Positions 1-5,933 are shown, numbered from the stretch's first letter. The stretch is DNA of 5,933 nt from Verrucomicrobiales bacterium (GCA_007125835.1 SLCJ01000115.1:1-5933); one strand, 5' to 3'. The notes: generated from the sequence alone by a model not told the origin. Numbers and translations: made by a program.

Positions 1-433
1 CCGGATCCGGCAATTGGAAGCCCGCCAGAATGCGCTGCAAGCTGCCCGGAATGCCGGGATTAATCGCCAATCCTTGCAGGCATTCCATCGCCAGCTCAAG
101 AGCCAGCAACTCAAGGGCGGGTATCTCTTCCATGCTCTCCACGGGGTAGCTTTCCAGGCAGACATTGCGTCCGTTTTCGTCCAGCAATTCGTGGTGAGGC
201 CTGCCTCCCTCGTCGATCTCAATCCGCGGCAGTAGATTGCCGAAGATCCGGCAAACCACGTCCTGGACTGCCGCACTCGAGTAGGTTAGCCTTTTATGCG
301 GTGGTTTCAAACCCGGCTCCTCGACGAGATAGTAGATGTCCTCGTTCAAGTGGAGATGCCGGGCGACCCAAACGTCGGGCTTCCGCCTTTTCTTGGGCTT
401 TTCTGCGTCAATGGAATTCATGGTGGGATTCAT
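1..433 (-). CDS. Partial hypothetical protein, paralogue of the 269-aa protein next to it (left edge cuts it)
   Basis: The reading frame starts at ATG 433 and stays open for 144 codons to the window edge, so the C-terminus is missing. The start is supported by an AGGAG Shine-Dalgarno at 446-442, 8 nt upstream; a second in-frame ATG lies at 421. I do not recognise the family. After a basic N-terminus with a KPKKRRK cluster (residues 12-18), it aligns without gaps to the 269-aa protein encoded at 814-1623, from PDV to FQLPDP. By my count 83 of 126 positions are identical, including the blocks LVEEPGLKPP and VVCRIFGNLLPR. Codons differ throughout while the protein is kept, which points to an old duplication under protein-level selection. 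No signal peptide, membrane segment or metal-binding motif is visible, so it is probably cytoplasmic. It has its own promoter (651-678) and a leader of about 210 nt. Confidence is high that it is a gene; its function is unknown. Confidence 0.86.
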   Translation of the reverse strand, partial: MNPTMNSIDAEKPKKRRKPDVWVARHLHLNEDIYYLVEEPGLKPPHKRLTYSSAAVQDVVCRIFGNLLPRIEIDEGGRPHHELLDENGRNVCLESYPVESMEEIPALELLALELAMECLQGLAINPGIPGSLQRILAGFQLPDP

Positions 434-441
434 GGCGTTGA

Positions 442-446
442 CTCCT
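442..446 (-). promoter_or_regulatory. Shine-Dalgarno AGGAG of the partial paralogue
   Basis: AGGAG is followed by an 8-nt spacer and then ATG at 433. It fixes the start of the left-hand gene. The spacer overlaps an AGTCAAC heptamer that recurs further upstream, so a protein binding that motif could also block this site. Confidence 0.75.
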
Positions 447-566
447 AGGGTTTGCAGGTCGGAGCCGCAGGTCCTCTCGCAATCGCTCTCACTCTGCCAA
501 CAGACTGGTATCCAGGGTTGGGCGGGGAGGACTTCACGTGGTTGACTTTCTTCTCAGGTTGGTGAG

Positions 567-593
567 TGGATTTGGATGGATTTGGATGGATTT
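567..593. repeat. 10-bp tandem repeat, about 2.7 copies, in the leader
   Basis: Two exact copies of the unit TTTGGATGGA (571-580 and 581-590) are flanked by TGGA on the left and TTT on the right, so the 10-bp period runs for about 27 bp. It lies in the untranslated leader of the partial paralogue. A 10-bp period is one helical turn, so a binding array is possible, but slippage alone would also explain it. Confidence 0.85.
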
Positions 594-621
594 AGACGGG
601 GATAGGGGCTTCATTCGTGCC

Positions 622-680
622 TGTTGACTCGTCTAGGTGAAATTTTCTCCATTCTAATCATCAAGCACTGCGAGTCAACA
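622..680. repeat. Perfect 10-bp inverted repeat bracketing a promoter (candidate operator)
   Basis: TGTTGACTCG at 622-631 is the exact reverse complement of CGAGTCAACA at 671-680, with 39 nt between the arms. The right arm contains the -35 box of the promoter at 651-678. The left arm falls about 14-23 nt downstream of the expected transcription start. Because the arm at the -35 box would not be transcribed, an RNA hairpin is unlikely; a pair of protein-binding half sites on DNA is the better reading. This role is inferred. Confidence 0.6.
651..678 (-). promoter_or_regulatory. Sigma-70-type promoter of the partial paralogue
   Basis: On the minus strand the -35 box TTGACT (678-673) is followed by a 16-bp spacer and the -10 box TAGAAT (656-651). 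Each box matches the housekeeping consensus at five of six positions. Transcription would start near 644, giving a leader of about 210 nt before ATG 433. The -35 box lies inside one arm of a 10-bp inverted repeat, so the promoter is probably regulated. Confidence 0.65.
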
Positions 681-785
681 CATTTTTGCAAAAGAATCGC
701 CATTTTTTTAGCGAGGCATCGGCGGGTTCCCGACCGCTGAGCATAGCGGAAGCCAGAATGCCTGCCTGCCTTCGAAACTCGAAGA

Positions 786-823
786 TGATCCCGCTCAGGC
801 TTGGTGATCCCGCTCAGGCTTGG
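786..823. repeat. 19-bp perfect tandem duplication over a stop codon
   Basis: TGATCCCGCTCAGGCTTGG occurs at 786-804 and again, directly abutting and without mismatch, at 805-823. On the minus strand the right-hand copy contains the last codons and the TGA (816-814) of the 269-aa gene; the other copy is in the 3' flank. Perfect identity points to a recent duplication. It does not alter the protein, because the stop is in the first copy reached. Confidence 0.95.
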
Positions 824-1623
824 TCGGGTTCGTTCGCGGCCAGTTTTTCGGCGGCAAACCGTCGCCACATCCTGCTGGCGCTTTGAATGAGCGCCTCCGC
901 ACTGGCGCGGCACGGTGGGCTAGGCCTCACCACCGGGGGTTTTGGGGCAACATCCTCAAATGCCAAAGGCTCCGAATCTCTCCAGGTAAGCGTCCGTAAA
1001 TGCTCCGCGGTGTGGTGAACACAGGTGGTATCGATGTGGGTTTTCAGCATCGAGATCGCAGTGGTCGCCAACATGAACTTTCCGGTATTCCGCCTGTCTT
1101 GAAAACCCCAGAGCACAAGCAGGCGGGTGTGGCCGTCTCTGTCCTGGTAGAGCCTGTAGAGCGGCAGGTTGGTCTTCGGGTCGGGGAGTTGAAAGCTTAC
1201 CAGTATTCTGCGCACGTTTTCGGCGACCGGGGCGTTCCGGGCGATCCCGCGCAGGCATGCCGTGGCTTCCTCCAGCGTAAACAATTCGAGCGATGGGATT
1301 TCATCCAAGCTCATGACGGCACGGCTTTCGAGGCAGAGGTCGCGCCCGTCGTCATCCAGCAGTTCGTGGTAGGGCTTGCCATTCTCGTCGATGATGATTC
1401 GCGGCAACAGATTGCCGAAAATGCGGCACACAACTTCCTGCACGTTCGGGCTCGCGTAGGTGAGCCGTTTCGATGGGGGCTTCAGCCCGGGTTCCTCGAC
1501 AAGATGATAAATCTCCTCGTTCACACGCAGATGCCGAGCCCGCCGGACGTCTGGACATTCAGCTCGCAATCGTGGTGCTGGCATCATGAAACTCTGTGGT
1601 TCGACTCTATCGGGCAAGGTCAT
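814..1623 (-). CDS. Hypothetical protein, 269 aa, complete member of the paralogous pair
   Basis: This is a complete frame from ATG 1623 to TGA at 816-814. An in-frame TGA lies three codons upstream, so the start cannot be further out. Two later ATGs (residues 13-14) are possible alternatives, and no strong Shine-Dalgarno stands before either choice. Homology to the left-hand paralogue begins only near residue 24 (PDV). The N-terminal two thirds (about residues 24-149) is the conserved region, with LVEEPGLKPP, VVCRIFGNLLPR, an acidic HELLDDDGRDLCLES stretch and FQLPDP. The next part contains YRLYQDRDGHTRLLVLWGF (about residues 156-174), which looks like beta strands of a compact domain. The tail from about residue 220 is proline-rich and then basic and helical. 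I recognise no catalytic motif or family. It looks soluble and cytoplasmic. It lies 248 nt downstream of the helicase gene on the same strand, so co-transcription is possible but not shown. Confidence 0.85.
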   Translation of the reverse strand: MTLPDRVEPQSFMMPAPRLRAECPDVRRARHLRVNEEIYHLVEEPGLKPPSKRLTYASPNVQEVVCRIFGNLLPRIIIDENGKPYHELLDDDGRDLCLESRAVMSLDEIPSLELFTLEEATACLRGIARNAPVAENVRRILVSFQLPDPKTNLPLYRLYQDRDGHTRLLVLWGFQDRRNTGKFMLATTAISMLKTHIDTTCVHHTAEHLRTLTWRDSEPLAFEDVAPKPPVVRPSPPCRASAEALIQSASRMWRRFAAEKLAANEPDQA

Positions 1624-1871
1624 TTGCTTTCATTCTTGCAAAGCGACAAGAGAGTCGCATCGCCGTATCCGGCCCTGAAAGCCCTGCTGTGTGATTTCTG
1701 TTTCTGTTTTATCACTCTTAGGCTGCGCGAACAAGAAGAAACGAAAAATGTGGGGATGCTTTTTATTTTTACCCAATTCCGGGGATTCATGCCGACCGCA
1801 TGGAGTTATTCGACATTTCCTGCGCGAATTTCGCAATACATATATTAGACGAAGTTTTATCGCGGGATAAT
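1624..1871. other. AT-rich intergenic spacer between the helicase gene and the 269-aa gene
   Basis: This 248-nt spacer is clearly richer in A and T than the genes on either side, which suits a promoter for the 269-aa gene. The best minus-strand candidate is TTGTTC, 17 nt, TAAAAC near 1708-1736, but its -35 box is poor and I do not call it. Around it, GTGAT at 1691-1695 and ATCAC at 1711-1715 form inverted 5-mers about a repeated TTTCTG. A short palindrome (GCGAAATTCGC) lies near 1825-1840. After the helicase stop only a 5-bp stem (TTATC/GATAA) is visible, without a T run, so no convincing terminator is seen. Confidence 0.5.
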
Positions 1872-4800
1872 TCACATGAGAATTTCCTTCAGGTCGGCAG
1901 CGGAAAGCCCCCCACCCGCGCCGACCAGGCCGCTGGCCAGGCGGCGCTTGCGCTCTTGGAGTTTAAGAATTGCCTCTTCGATGGAATGGCGGACAATCAG
2001 CCGGTAAACCGTCACGGGAGCGCGCTGCCCGATCCGATGCGCGCGATCCATGGCCTGGTCCTCGACAGCCGGGTTCCACCAAGGCTCATACAGGATCACG
2101 GTGTCGGCGGCTGTCAGTGTCAGGCCGTATCCCCCGGCCTTTGTGCTGAGCAGGAAGACCGGAGTTTCGCGATTCTGGAAACGACGCACCTGGGCGTCCC
2201 GATCGGTAGATGCGCCGGTGAGCCATGCCGGCTCCACACCCAGCTGTTGCACATCCTCACGCAACAGCTCGAGCATGGAAGTGAATTGGCTGAACACCAG
2301 TGCGCGATGACCGCCATCCATGGCTTCGCCAAGAATTTCACGGAAAGCCGCTCGTTTGCCCTCGCTCTCCGTTTGCGATGGCGACCTGCCTTCCAATAAG
2401 AAGTCCGATGAAAGCTCTTTTGTGTTTTTGCGAACAAGCGAAAGATCGCAGCACGCCAACCTGAGCTTGGTGAGCGCTGCGAAGGTCTTAAAATTTGAAT
2501 TTGATGTTTCTTCTTGAGTGGTTAAATTAATGTTTTTACGCATTTGCGATAATATCGAATGATATGCTTTTTGAGCTTCGGCCGACATTTCGCAGTGGAG
2601 GGTCTGGATGATTTTCCGAGGCAGATCGGTTGCCACTTCGGATTTTGTGCGTCGGAGAAGGAAGGGCGAAACGCGACGCCGCAGCCGCCCTTCGATGGCG
2701 GGATCGGGTTCGTGCCGGGCCATCGGCTTGAGGTACCGCTGCTCGAATTCACTCTCTGCTCCCAGATATCCCGGCTGGAGGAAGCGGAAGATCGACCAGA
2801 GATCGCGCACGGAATTCTCCACCGGCGTACCACTGAGGGCGACCCGCAGGCGGCTTGGGATCGAGAACAAAGCCTTGGCGATTTGGGATCCGGGGTTCCG
2901 GATCTGACTGGCCTCGTCGAGCAGGATGAGATCGTAGGAGCGCTGTTGGTGGAAATCGAGGTCCCGGGCATAGCTGCCGTAGGAGGTGATCACGAGGTCG
3001 CAATCGTCGGGGATGCCTCGATCCATGCGGCCGGCGCCGTGGAATCGGCACACGTTCATTTCGGGGAAATGGCACGCGGACTCGTCCTGCCATGTTCCCA
3101 GCAGGCTTGCCGGACACACGACCAAGGCCCTGAACATCCGTTCGGGAAGATTTTTGCGGCTCTGCTGTCGCTTCCGATGGCCGACTCCCAGCCAATGGAC
3201 CAGGCACAGGCTCTGAAGGGTTTTGCCCAAGCCCATGTCGTCGGCCAGCAGCGCTCCCAGTCCGTTGGCAGCCTGCTCGGCGAGCCACCGCACGCCTTCG
3301 ATCTGATACGGCCGGAGGCGGTCGCGCACGGCGGGCGGCAGTGTGCGGGTCACTTCGTCGGCATCGAGGCGGCGGCGTGCGGACCCTGTTCCCCTGCCGA
3401 CATCGCCCGCGCCGATGCTCGATTCGAGGTAGTCCAGGTGGACAGGATCGAAGCGGAACTCGCCCGGCGAGGGCTGCGTCGGCCCTATGTCGCGCCACGC
3501 CTCGACAACCTCATTCCAGCGTCCGAGGTCGAAGGCAAGCAGCGACCCGTCCCCTCCCCGCCGCACAATGGCGCTTCCCATCCGCGCGGCGCGAGTCAGC
3601 TCGCCGATTGGGATGGGTTTCCCTCCTCCGGACGGGCGCAATTCCAGACGCGCGCTCACCGAGTCGGGACAATCCTGCTTGCCGCTGAATTGCAACTCGA
3701 AGCCAAGCCAACGGACGCGGCGGGTCACGTGGCGGATTCGCTCCCCGAGCGAGATCCGCCACTCCGGCGCGGGAAATAGCCGTTTTCGGGCGGCGAGAAA
3801 CGCGACAATCGCTTCTTCGCCCTTCAATCGCCACTCACCGGGTTTCTCCGGCGAGGCGACAAAGCCCGCAGACCTGACCACTTGCAGCAAGGGCGCAATC
3901 CGCTCGGGGCGACGACGCAGAATCCGGACCACGCCCGGCTCGTCGGCCAGATCGGGCAGCAGCGTGGTTTCGTGCCTTGGCGAATTGTCACTTGGGCCCG
4001 CATCTGTAAGCGGTTCTTGATGATGGGAAATTTCATCGCCCGGCGCGCTGACCCACTCGATGGTCATCTCGAGGGTCAGTGCATTGAGCGACCCCTCGGC
4101 AAAACCCGCAATTCCTGGCTCGGCCTCAATCCACTCGACTCGATCCCCCTCCGACTCTGACAAACCATCCGCATCTTCGCCACCTGCCACCCCGCCCGGC
4201 CAGGATTCCAACAGGTCGGGCAAAAGGCCAGAACCCACCTCGCACATCCCAGCCGACCTCAAATCATTCAGCGCTCGGTGCAGAGCCGGGTCGTGGCCAT
4301 CTGCTCCGGAACATAAGGTGCTGTCCGCAGGAGGCCGCCATTCCCATGCGTTGTTGTGCTCCCCGGGTGGCCTCACGCTCCACCCTTCCGGTCCCTCAAG
4401 CCAAGCACCCCCACCCTGCCCAAGTCGATTTGGAGACGGCTCGGCAGATTGGAAAACGCCCCCGGCAACGCGGACCGTCGCTTTGTCGCCGACGCGACGG
4501 ATCAAGAGCGGGCCCGGCCTCGACTCCGGATCGGGCTCGATCCACCGACCCGGCACCCCGTCCGCGCCAACCGGAGGGCTAAATTCCAAATCCTGCAAAA
4601 TGCGTAAAAAACGGGCAGCAAGCTCTCCCTGCAGCAGCATGTAGGGTGGCCGCTCGCCCTCCCGAAAACCCAGCTCAACAAGCCACGACCGCCACGAGGA
4701 GGAGTCTTCGCGCCAGCCCAGGGACTCAAGATTATATTCCGCCGCTGTTGAATACTGAAATTCAACGTATAAGGTATTGTTTTTCCATTGATTAGAGAAT

Positions 4801-5234
4801 GATTTTGAGAGCTTAGGGATGATCAATGAAATTTCATTTATGTTTTTTGACTCTGAGTTTTTCGCGCTTGTTTTTACGTTTTTCGCTGTTTTTGCAAACA
4901 ATCCATCTTTGCCGCCATTTTCCGGTTCGGTGCATGCCTGCTGGTGAGCGAACACGAGAGCCAGCGCATGCCCGCACACCTCCCCTCTTCGAGCGGTGGC
5001 ACATGAGCAGGACGCAGCCCAGTCATTGCCGGCGAGCCGCCGCAGGATCACTCCCGTGGTCCTGGCTCCCATTTTCACTTTACCACGCCAGGTGACGGGC
5101 GATGCGCTGCCGGAGAATTCGACACCGGGCATGACGGCCCCGACGTCGCACAAGGCTTTCGCCTCTTTGACAAGACGCCAACCAAAAATTTTCTGCAAGG
5201 AGACTTGTGTGAATTCGGGGTCGGATTGGCTCAT
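1872..5234 (-). CDS. SWIM zinc finger - SNF2 family DEAD/DEAH-box helicase, 1120 aa
   Basis: This is a Swi2/Snf2-type DNA-dependent ATPase expected to translocate on duplex DNA and remodel protein-DNA complexes in the cytoplasm. A SWIM finger is visible at residues 76-89 (CSC, eight residues, CGH). The core spans about 600-1100 with all expected motifs: LRPYQIEGVRWL (640-651), Walker A DDMGLGKT (665-672, Lys671), Walker B LLDEAS (Asp773, Glu774), ALSGTPVEN (799-807), LVFSQF (about 979-984), STKAGGYGLTLTAA (about 1030-1043) and DRAHRIGQ (1063-1070, with the arginine finger Arg1067). Motif II reads DEAS rather than the commoner DEAH or DEAQ. The middle (about 110-600) is poorly conserved, with charged linkers. 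I chose ATG 5234; a TTG at 5240 is in frame and an upstream TGA at 5252-5250 closes the frame. The ATG overlaps the stop of an 83-codon frame as ATGA. In Bacillus, comparable SWIM and SNF2 modules are separate neighbouring genes (ywqB, ywqA); here they are fused. Cellular role is not assignable. Confidence 0.96.
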   Translation of the reverse strand: MSQSDPEFTQVSLQKIFGWRLVKEAKALCDVGAVMPGVEFSGSASPVTWRGKVKMGARTTGVILRRLAGNDWAASCSCATARRGEVCGHALALVFAHQQACTEPENGGKDGLFAKTAKNVKTSAKNSESKNINEISLIIPKLSKSFSNQWKNNTLYVEFQYSTAAEYNLESLGWREDSSSWRSWLVELGFREGERPPYMLLQGELAARFLRILQDLEFSPPVGADGVPGRWIEPDPESRPGPLLIRRVGDKATVRVAGGVFQSAEPSPNRLGQGGGAWLEGPEGWSVRPPGEHNNAWEWRPPADSTLCSGADGHDPALHRALNDLRSAGMCEVGSGLLPDLLESWPGGVAGGEDADGLSESEGDRVEWIEAEPGIAGFAEGSLNALTLEMTIEWVSAPGDEISHHQEPLTDAGPSDNSPRHETTLLPDLADEPGVVRILRRRPERIAPLLQVVRSAGFVASPEKPGEWRLKGEEAIVAFLAARKRLFPAPEWRISLGERIRHVTRRVRWLGFELQFSGKQDCPDSVSARLELRPSGGGKPIPIGELTRAARMGSAIVRRGGDGSLLAFDLGRWNEVVEAWRDIGPTQPSPGEFRFDPVHLDYLESSIGAGDVGRGTGSARRRLDADEVTRTLPPAVRDRLRPYQIEGVRWLAEQAANGLGALLADDMGLGKTLQSLCLVHWLGVGHRKRQQSRKNLPERMFRALVVCPASLLGTWQDESACHFPEMNVCRFHGAGRMDRGIPDDCDLVITSYGSYARDLDFHQQRSYDLILLDEASQIRNPGSQIAKALFSIPSRLRVALSGTPVENSVRDLWSIFRFLQPGYLGAESEFEQRYLKPMARHEPDPAIEGRLRRRVSPFLLRRTKSEVATDLPRKIIQTLHCEMSAEAQKAYHSILSQMRKNINLTTQEETSNSNFKTFAALTKLRLACCDLSLVRKNTKELSSDFLLEGRSPSQTESEGKRAAFREILGEAMDGGHRALVFSQFTSMLELLREDVQQLGVEPAWLTGASTDRDAQVRRFQNRETPVFLLSTKAGGYGLTLTAADTVILYEPWWNPAVEDQAMDRAHRIGQRAPVTVYRLIVRHSIEEAILKLQERKRRLASGLVGAGGGLSAADLKEILM

Positions 5235-5482
5235 GAGCAAGGATTGTGGTCAAAGTTGGGTGGGAAACCGAGGTTCCTGGCCATAGAAGAAACGCAGGCG
5301 GCCCGTGACAGAACAACGGGACATGGAATTTGCAACTCTGGAGGGTGGAGACGGTGTTTCGAGTCCCCCTCTGATGACTGCGGGAAGGAAAGGGAAAGCC
5401 GCAATTCGGCTTGGTGAGGTTTGGTGCCCTGATCATGGTTCGCACTTGAGGGGCTCCATGCTTCCCTGCACAACCGCCGCAT
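5231..5482 (-). CDS. Doubtful 83-codon leader frame overlapping the helicase start
   Basis: The frame starts at ATG 5482 behind GGAGG (5490-5486) with a short 3-nt spacer, and ends in TGA at 5233-5231. The stop overlaps the helicase ATG (5234-5232) as ATGA, an arrangement typical of translational coupling, and the helicase has no Shine-Dalgarno of its own. The peptide is rich in Ser, Pro, His and Arg and matches nothing I know. Its start sits about 425 nt into the putative intron, where an intron-encoded protein could begin, but no reverse transcriptase motif follows. It may be the start of a lost intron protein running into unrelated sequence, a coupling leader, or chance. The sequence supports the overlap, not a function. 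Confidence 0.25.
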   Translation of the reverse strand: MRRLCREAWSPSSANHDQGTKPHQAELRLSLSFPQSSEGDSKHRLHPPELQIPCPVVLSRAACVSSMARNLGFPPNFDHNPCS

Positions 5483-5909
5483 TTACCTCCACGGGTAAAC
5501 CCAGACGCGCTTGGAGAAGCTACCGCGCTCCTATTCGTCGCTTGCTTGTGCCAGCTCGTCGTGCCGTGTCGGCGTTGCCCCCATCGCTTCGCTGGGGGGC
5601 TGTCTCCGCCTTCGGCTCCGGCTCTATGCGGTTCTTGTCCATCGGCTCGCAGGTTTGACTCCGCTGCGCTTCGTCCATGAGGTCTCGCTTCGCTTCCACT
5701 CAAGCCGCTATCGCGGCCAAGTCATTCTCCTAGCGTTGCACGCGGTTTGGGATGACCATCAGGCGTGCCGTCTCGCTTCGCTCGGCTCCTCCCCCGGGTC
5801 GGTCGCCCTTCCCGAGTTGGCTTCAGATGGTAGTCTCTTCATTTTCATGTCTGGTTTTCCTACAGGGGACTTGCACCCCACTTACATCGCGCCTATGCTG
5901 GGCACACAC
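5483..5909 (-). mobile_element. 5' part of a group II intron (domain I region), truncated
   Basis: On the minus strand the element begins GTGTG at 5909-5905 (GTGTG at 5907-5903 also fits the GUGYG rule), followed by GCCCAGC as in many bacterial group II introns. Visible helices are GGGG/CCCC at 5865-5879, CTCGGG (5816-5811) with CCCGGG (5798-5793), and a CCCCCA/TGGGGG stem at 5578-5598. Two candidate exon-binding sites are present: TGGACAA (5641-5635) is complementary to exon bases 5926-5920, and AAGGCG (5612-5607) to exon bases 5915-5910. The first lies 5' of the second in the intron, as EBS2 and EBS1 should. No reverse transcriptase or domain V hairpin is found before the helicase gene, so the element cannot splice or move on its own. 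The left boundary is uncertain and could lie anywhere between about 5483 and 5300. The frame open across it on the plus strand is antisense noise. Confidence 0.6.
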
Positions 5910-5933
5910 AAGGCGTTGGTGGACAACCGGCTA
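5910..5933 (-). other. Flanking 5' exon (insertion target) of the intron remnant
   Basis: These 24 bases lie upstream of the proposed intron start on the minus strand. They contain candidate IBS2 (TTGTCCA, 5926-5920), a 4-nt gap and candidate IBS1 (CGCCTT, 5915-5910), each fully complementary to a site inside the intron. The piece is too short to say which gene or intergenic site was the target. Confidence 0.4.

Larger units (their letters stand above)
434..813. other. Intergenic region and long leader between the two paralogous genes
   Basis: About 380 nt separate the two minus-strand paralogues. It contains the promoter of the downstream partial gene (651-678), an inverted repeat around that promoter, a 10-bp tandem repeat (567-593), one copy of a 19-bp tandem duplication, and the ribosome binding site at 446-442. 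A 26-codon minus-strand frame (ATG 614, TGA ending at 534) lies inside the leader with only a weak AGG in front; I see no reason to call it a gene. Small hairpins occur at 734-749 and 770-784, but neither is followed by a T run on the minus strand, so I do not call a terminator for the upstream gene. Confidence 0.7.

Noticed and set aside
734..784. Two small hairpins after the 269-aa gene as terminators
   Set aside because: Stems are 5-6 bp and neither is followed by T residues on the minus strand; the nearby run of T is on the plus strand, the wrong orientation.
611..913. 100-codon minus-strand frame running off the end of the 269-aa gene
   Set aside because: It overlaps the conserved gene in another frame, crosses the promoter and repeats, and shows no motif or ribosome binding site.
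1000..1848. 282-codon plus-strand frame over the 269-aa gene
   Set aside because: It is the reverse-strand shadow of the paralogous family. A similar shadow occurs over the left paralogue (14-235), and the minus-strand version is the one with coherent protein conservation.
2559..3779. 406-codon open frame on the plus strand inside the helicase gene
   Set aside because: It is exactly antisense to the well-supported SNF2 core. Long antisense frames are expected in GC-rich genes with strong third-position bias, and its translation shows no recognisable domain.
5396..5412. AAGCCG/CGGCTT hairpin as a minus-strand terminator
   Set aside because: The stem is only 6 bp and is followed by TTTCCC rather than a run of T. 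It also lies ahead of the helicase gene, where a terminator would be unexpected.
5080..5703. 207-codon minus-strand frame from the intron into the helicase start
   Set aside because: It overlaps the helicase N-terminus in another frame, has low-complexity composition and shows no reverse transcriptase motif, so it is not the missing intron protein.
5584..5782. Repeated TCGCTTCGCT motifs as REP elements or a CRISPR array
   Set aside because: There are three copies at irregular spacing without constant spacers. They sit in predicted intron helices, and structured intron RNA explains them better.
5499..5933. Plus-strand frame open to the right edge
   Set aside because: It is antisense to the intron remnant and has no convincing start or ribosome binding site. 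Its openness is explained by structured GC-rich RNA sequence on the other strand.

Overview
The window reads as GC-rich bacterial chromosome with every convincing gene on the minus strand. From right to left these are a group II intron remnant, one large SWIM-SNF2 helicase gene, and two paralogous genes of an unrecognised family, the second cut by the left edge. The organism cannot be fixed from the sequence. The SWIM-SNF2 fusion, the sigma-70-like promoter and the intron fit a Gram-negative or PVC-type bacterium; Verrucomicrobiota is a guess from general gene style, not a database result.

Right end (about 5483-5933): read leftwards on the minus strand, this looks like the 5' exon junction and domain I of a bacterial group II intron. 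It has a GTGTG start followed by GCCCAGC and several short helices. Two candidate exon-binding sequences are complementary, in the right order, to the bases just upstream of the junction. No reverse transcriptase and no domain V are visible before the helicase gene begins, so this is a truncated or remodelled intron. The next stretch (5235-5482) holds a weak 83-codon frame with a GGAGG site in front. Its stop overlaps the helicase ATG as ATGA.

Centre (1872-5234): a 1120-residue protein with an N-terminal SWIM zinc finger, a long poorly conserved middle and a complete SNF2 ATPase/helicase core. Two AT-rich islands inside the otherwise GC-rich gene encode polar linkers.

Left (1-1871): two minus-strand genes of the same unknown family. 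The complete one (269 aa, 814-1623) and the partial one (starting at 433) share about 66% identity over 126 aligned residues. The partial copy has the better expression signals: a TTGACT-16-TAGAAT promoter, a leader of about 210 nt and an AGGAG site. A 10-bp perfect inverted repeat brackets that promoter, and its core GTTGACT recurs down the leader to the ribosome binding site, which suggests a specific regulator. A 19-bp tandem duplication covers the stop codon of the 269-aa gene.

The genes are co-directional but separated by gaps of about 250-380 nt, so a single operon is not shown. SNF2 proteins with SWIM fingers act on DNA or DNA-bound proteins. Whether the paralogous pair works with the helicase is only a guess from adjacency.
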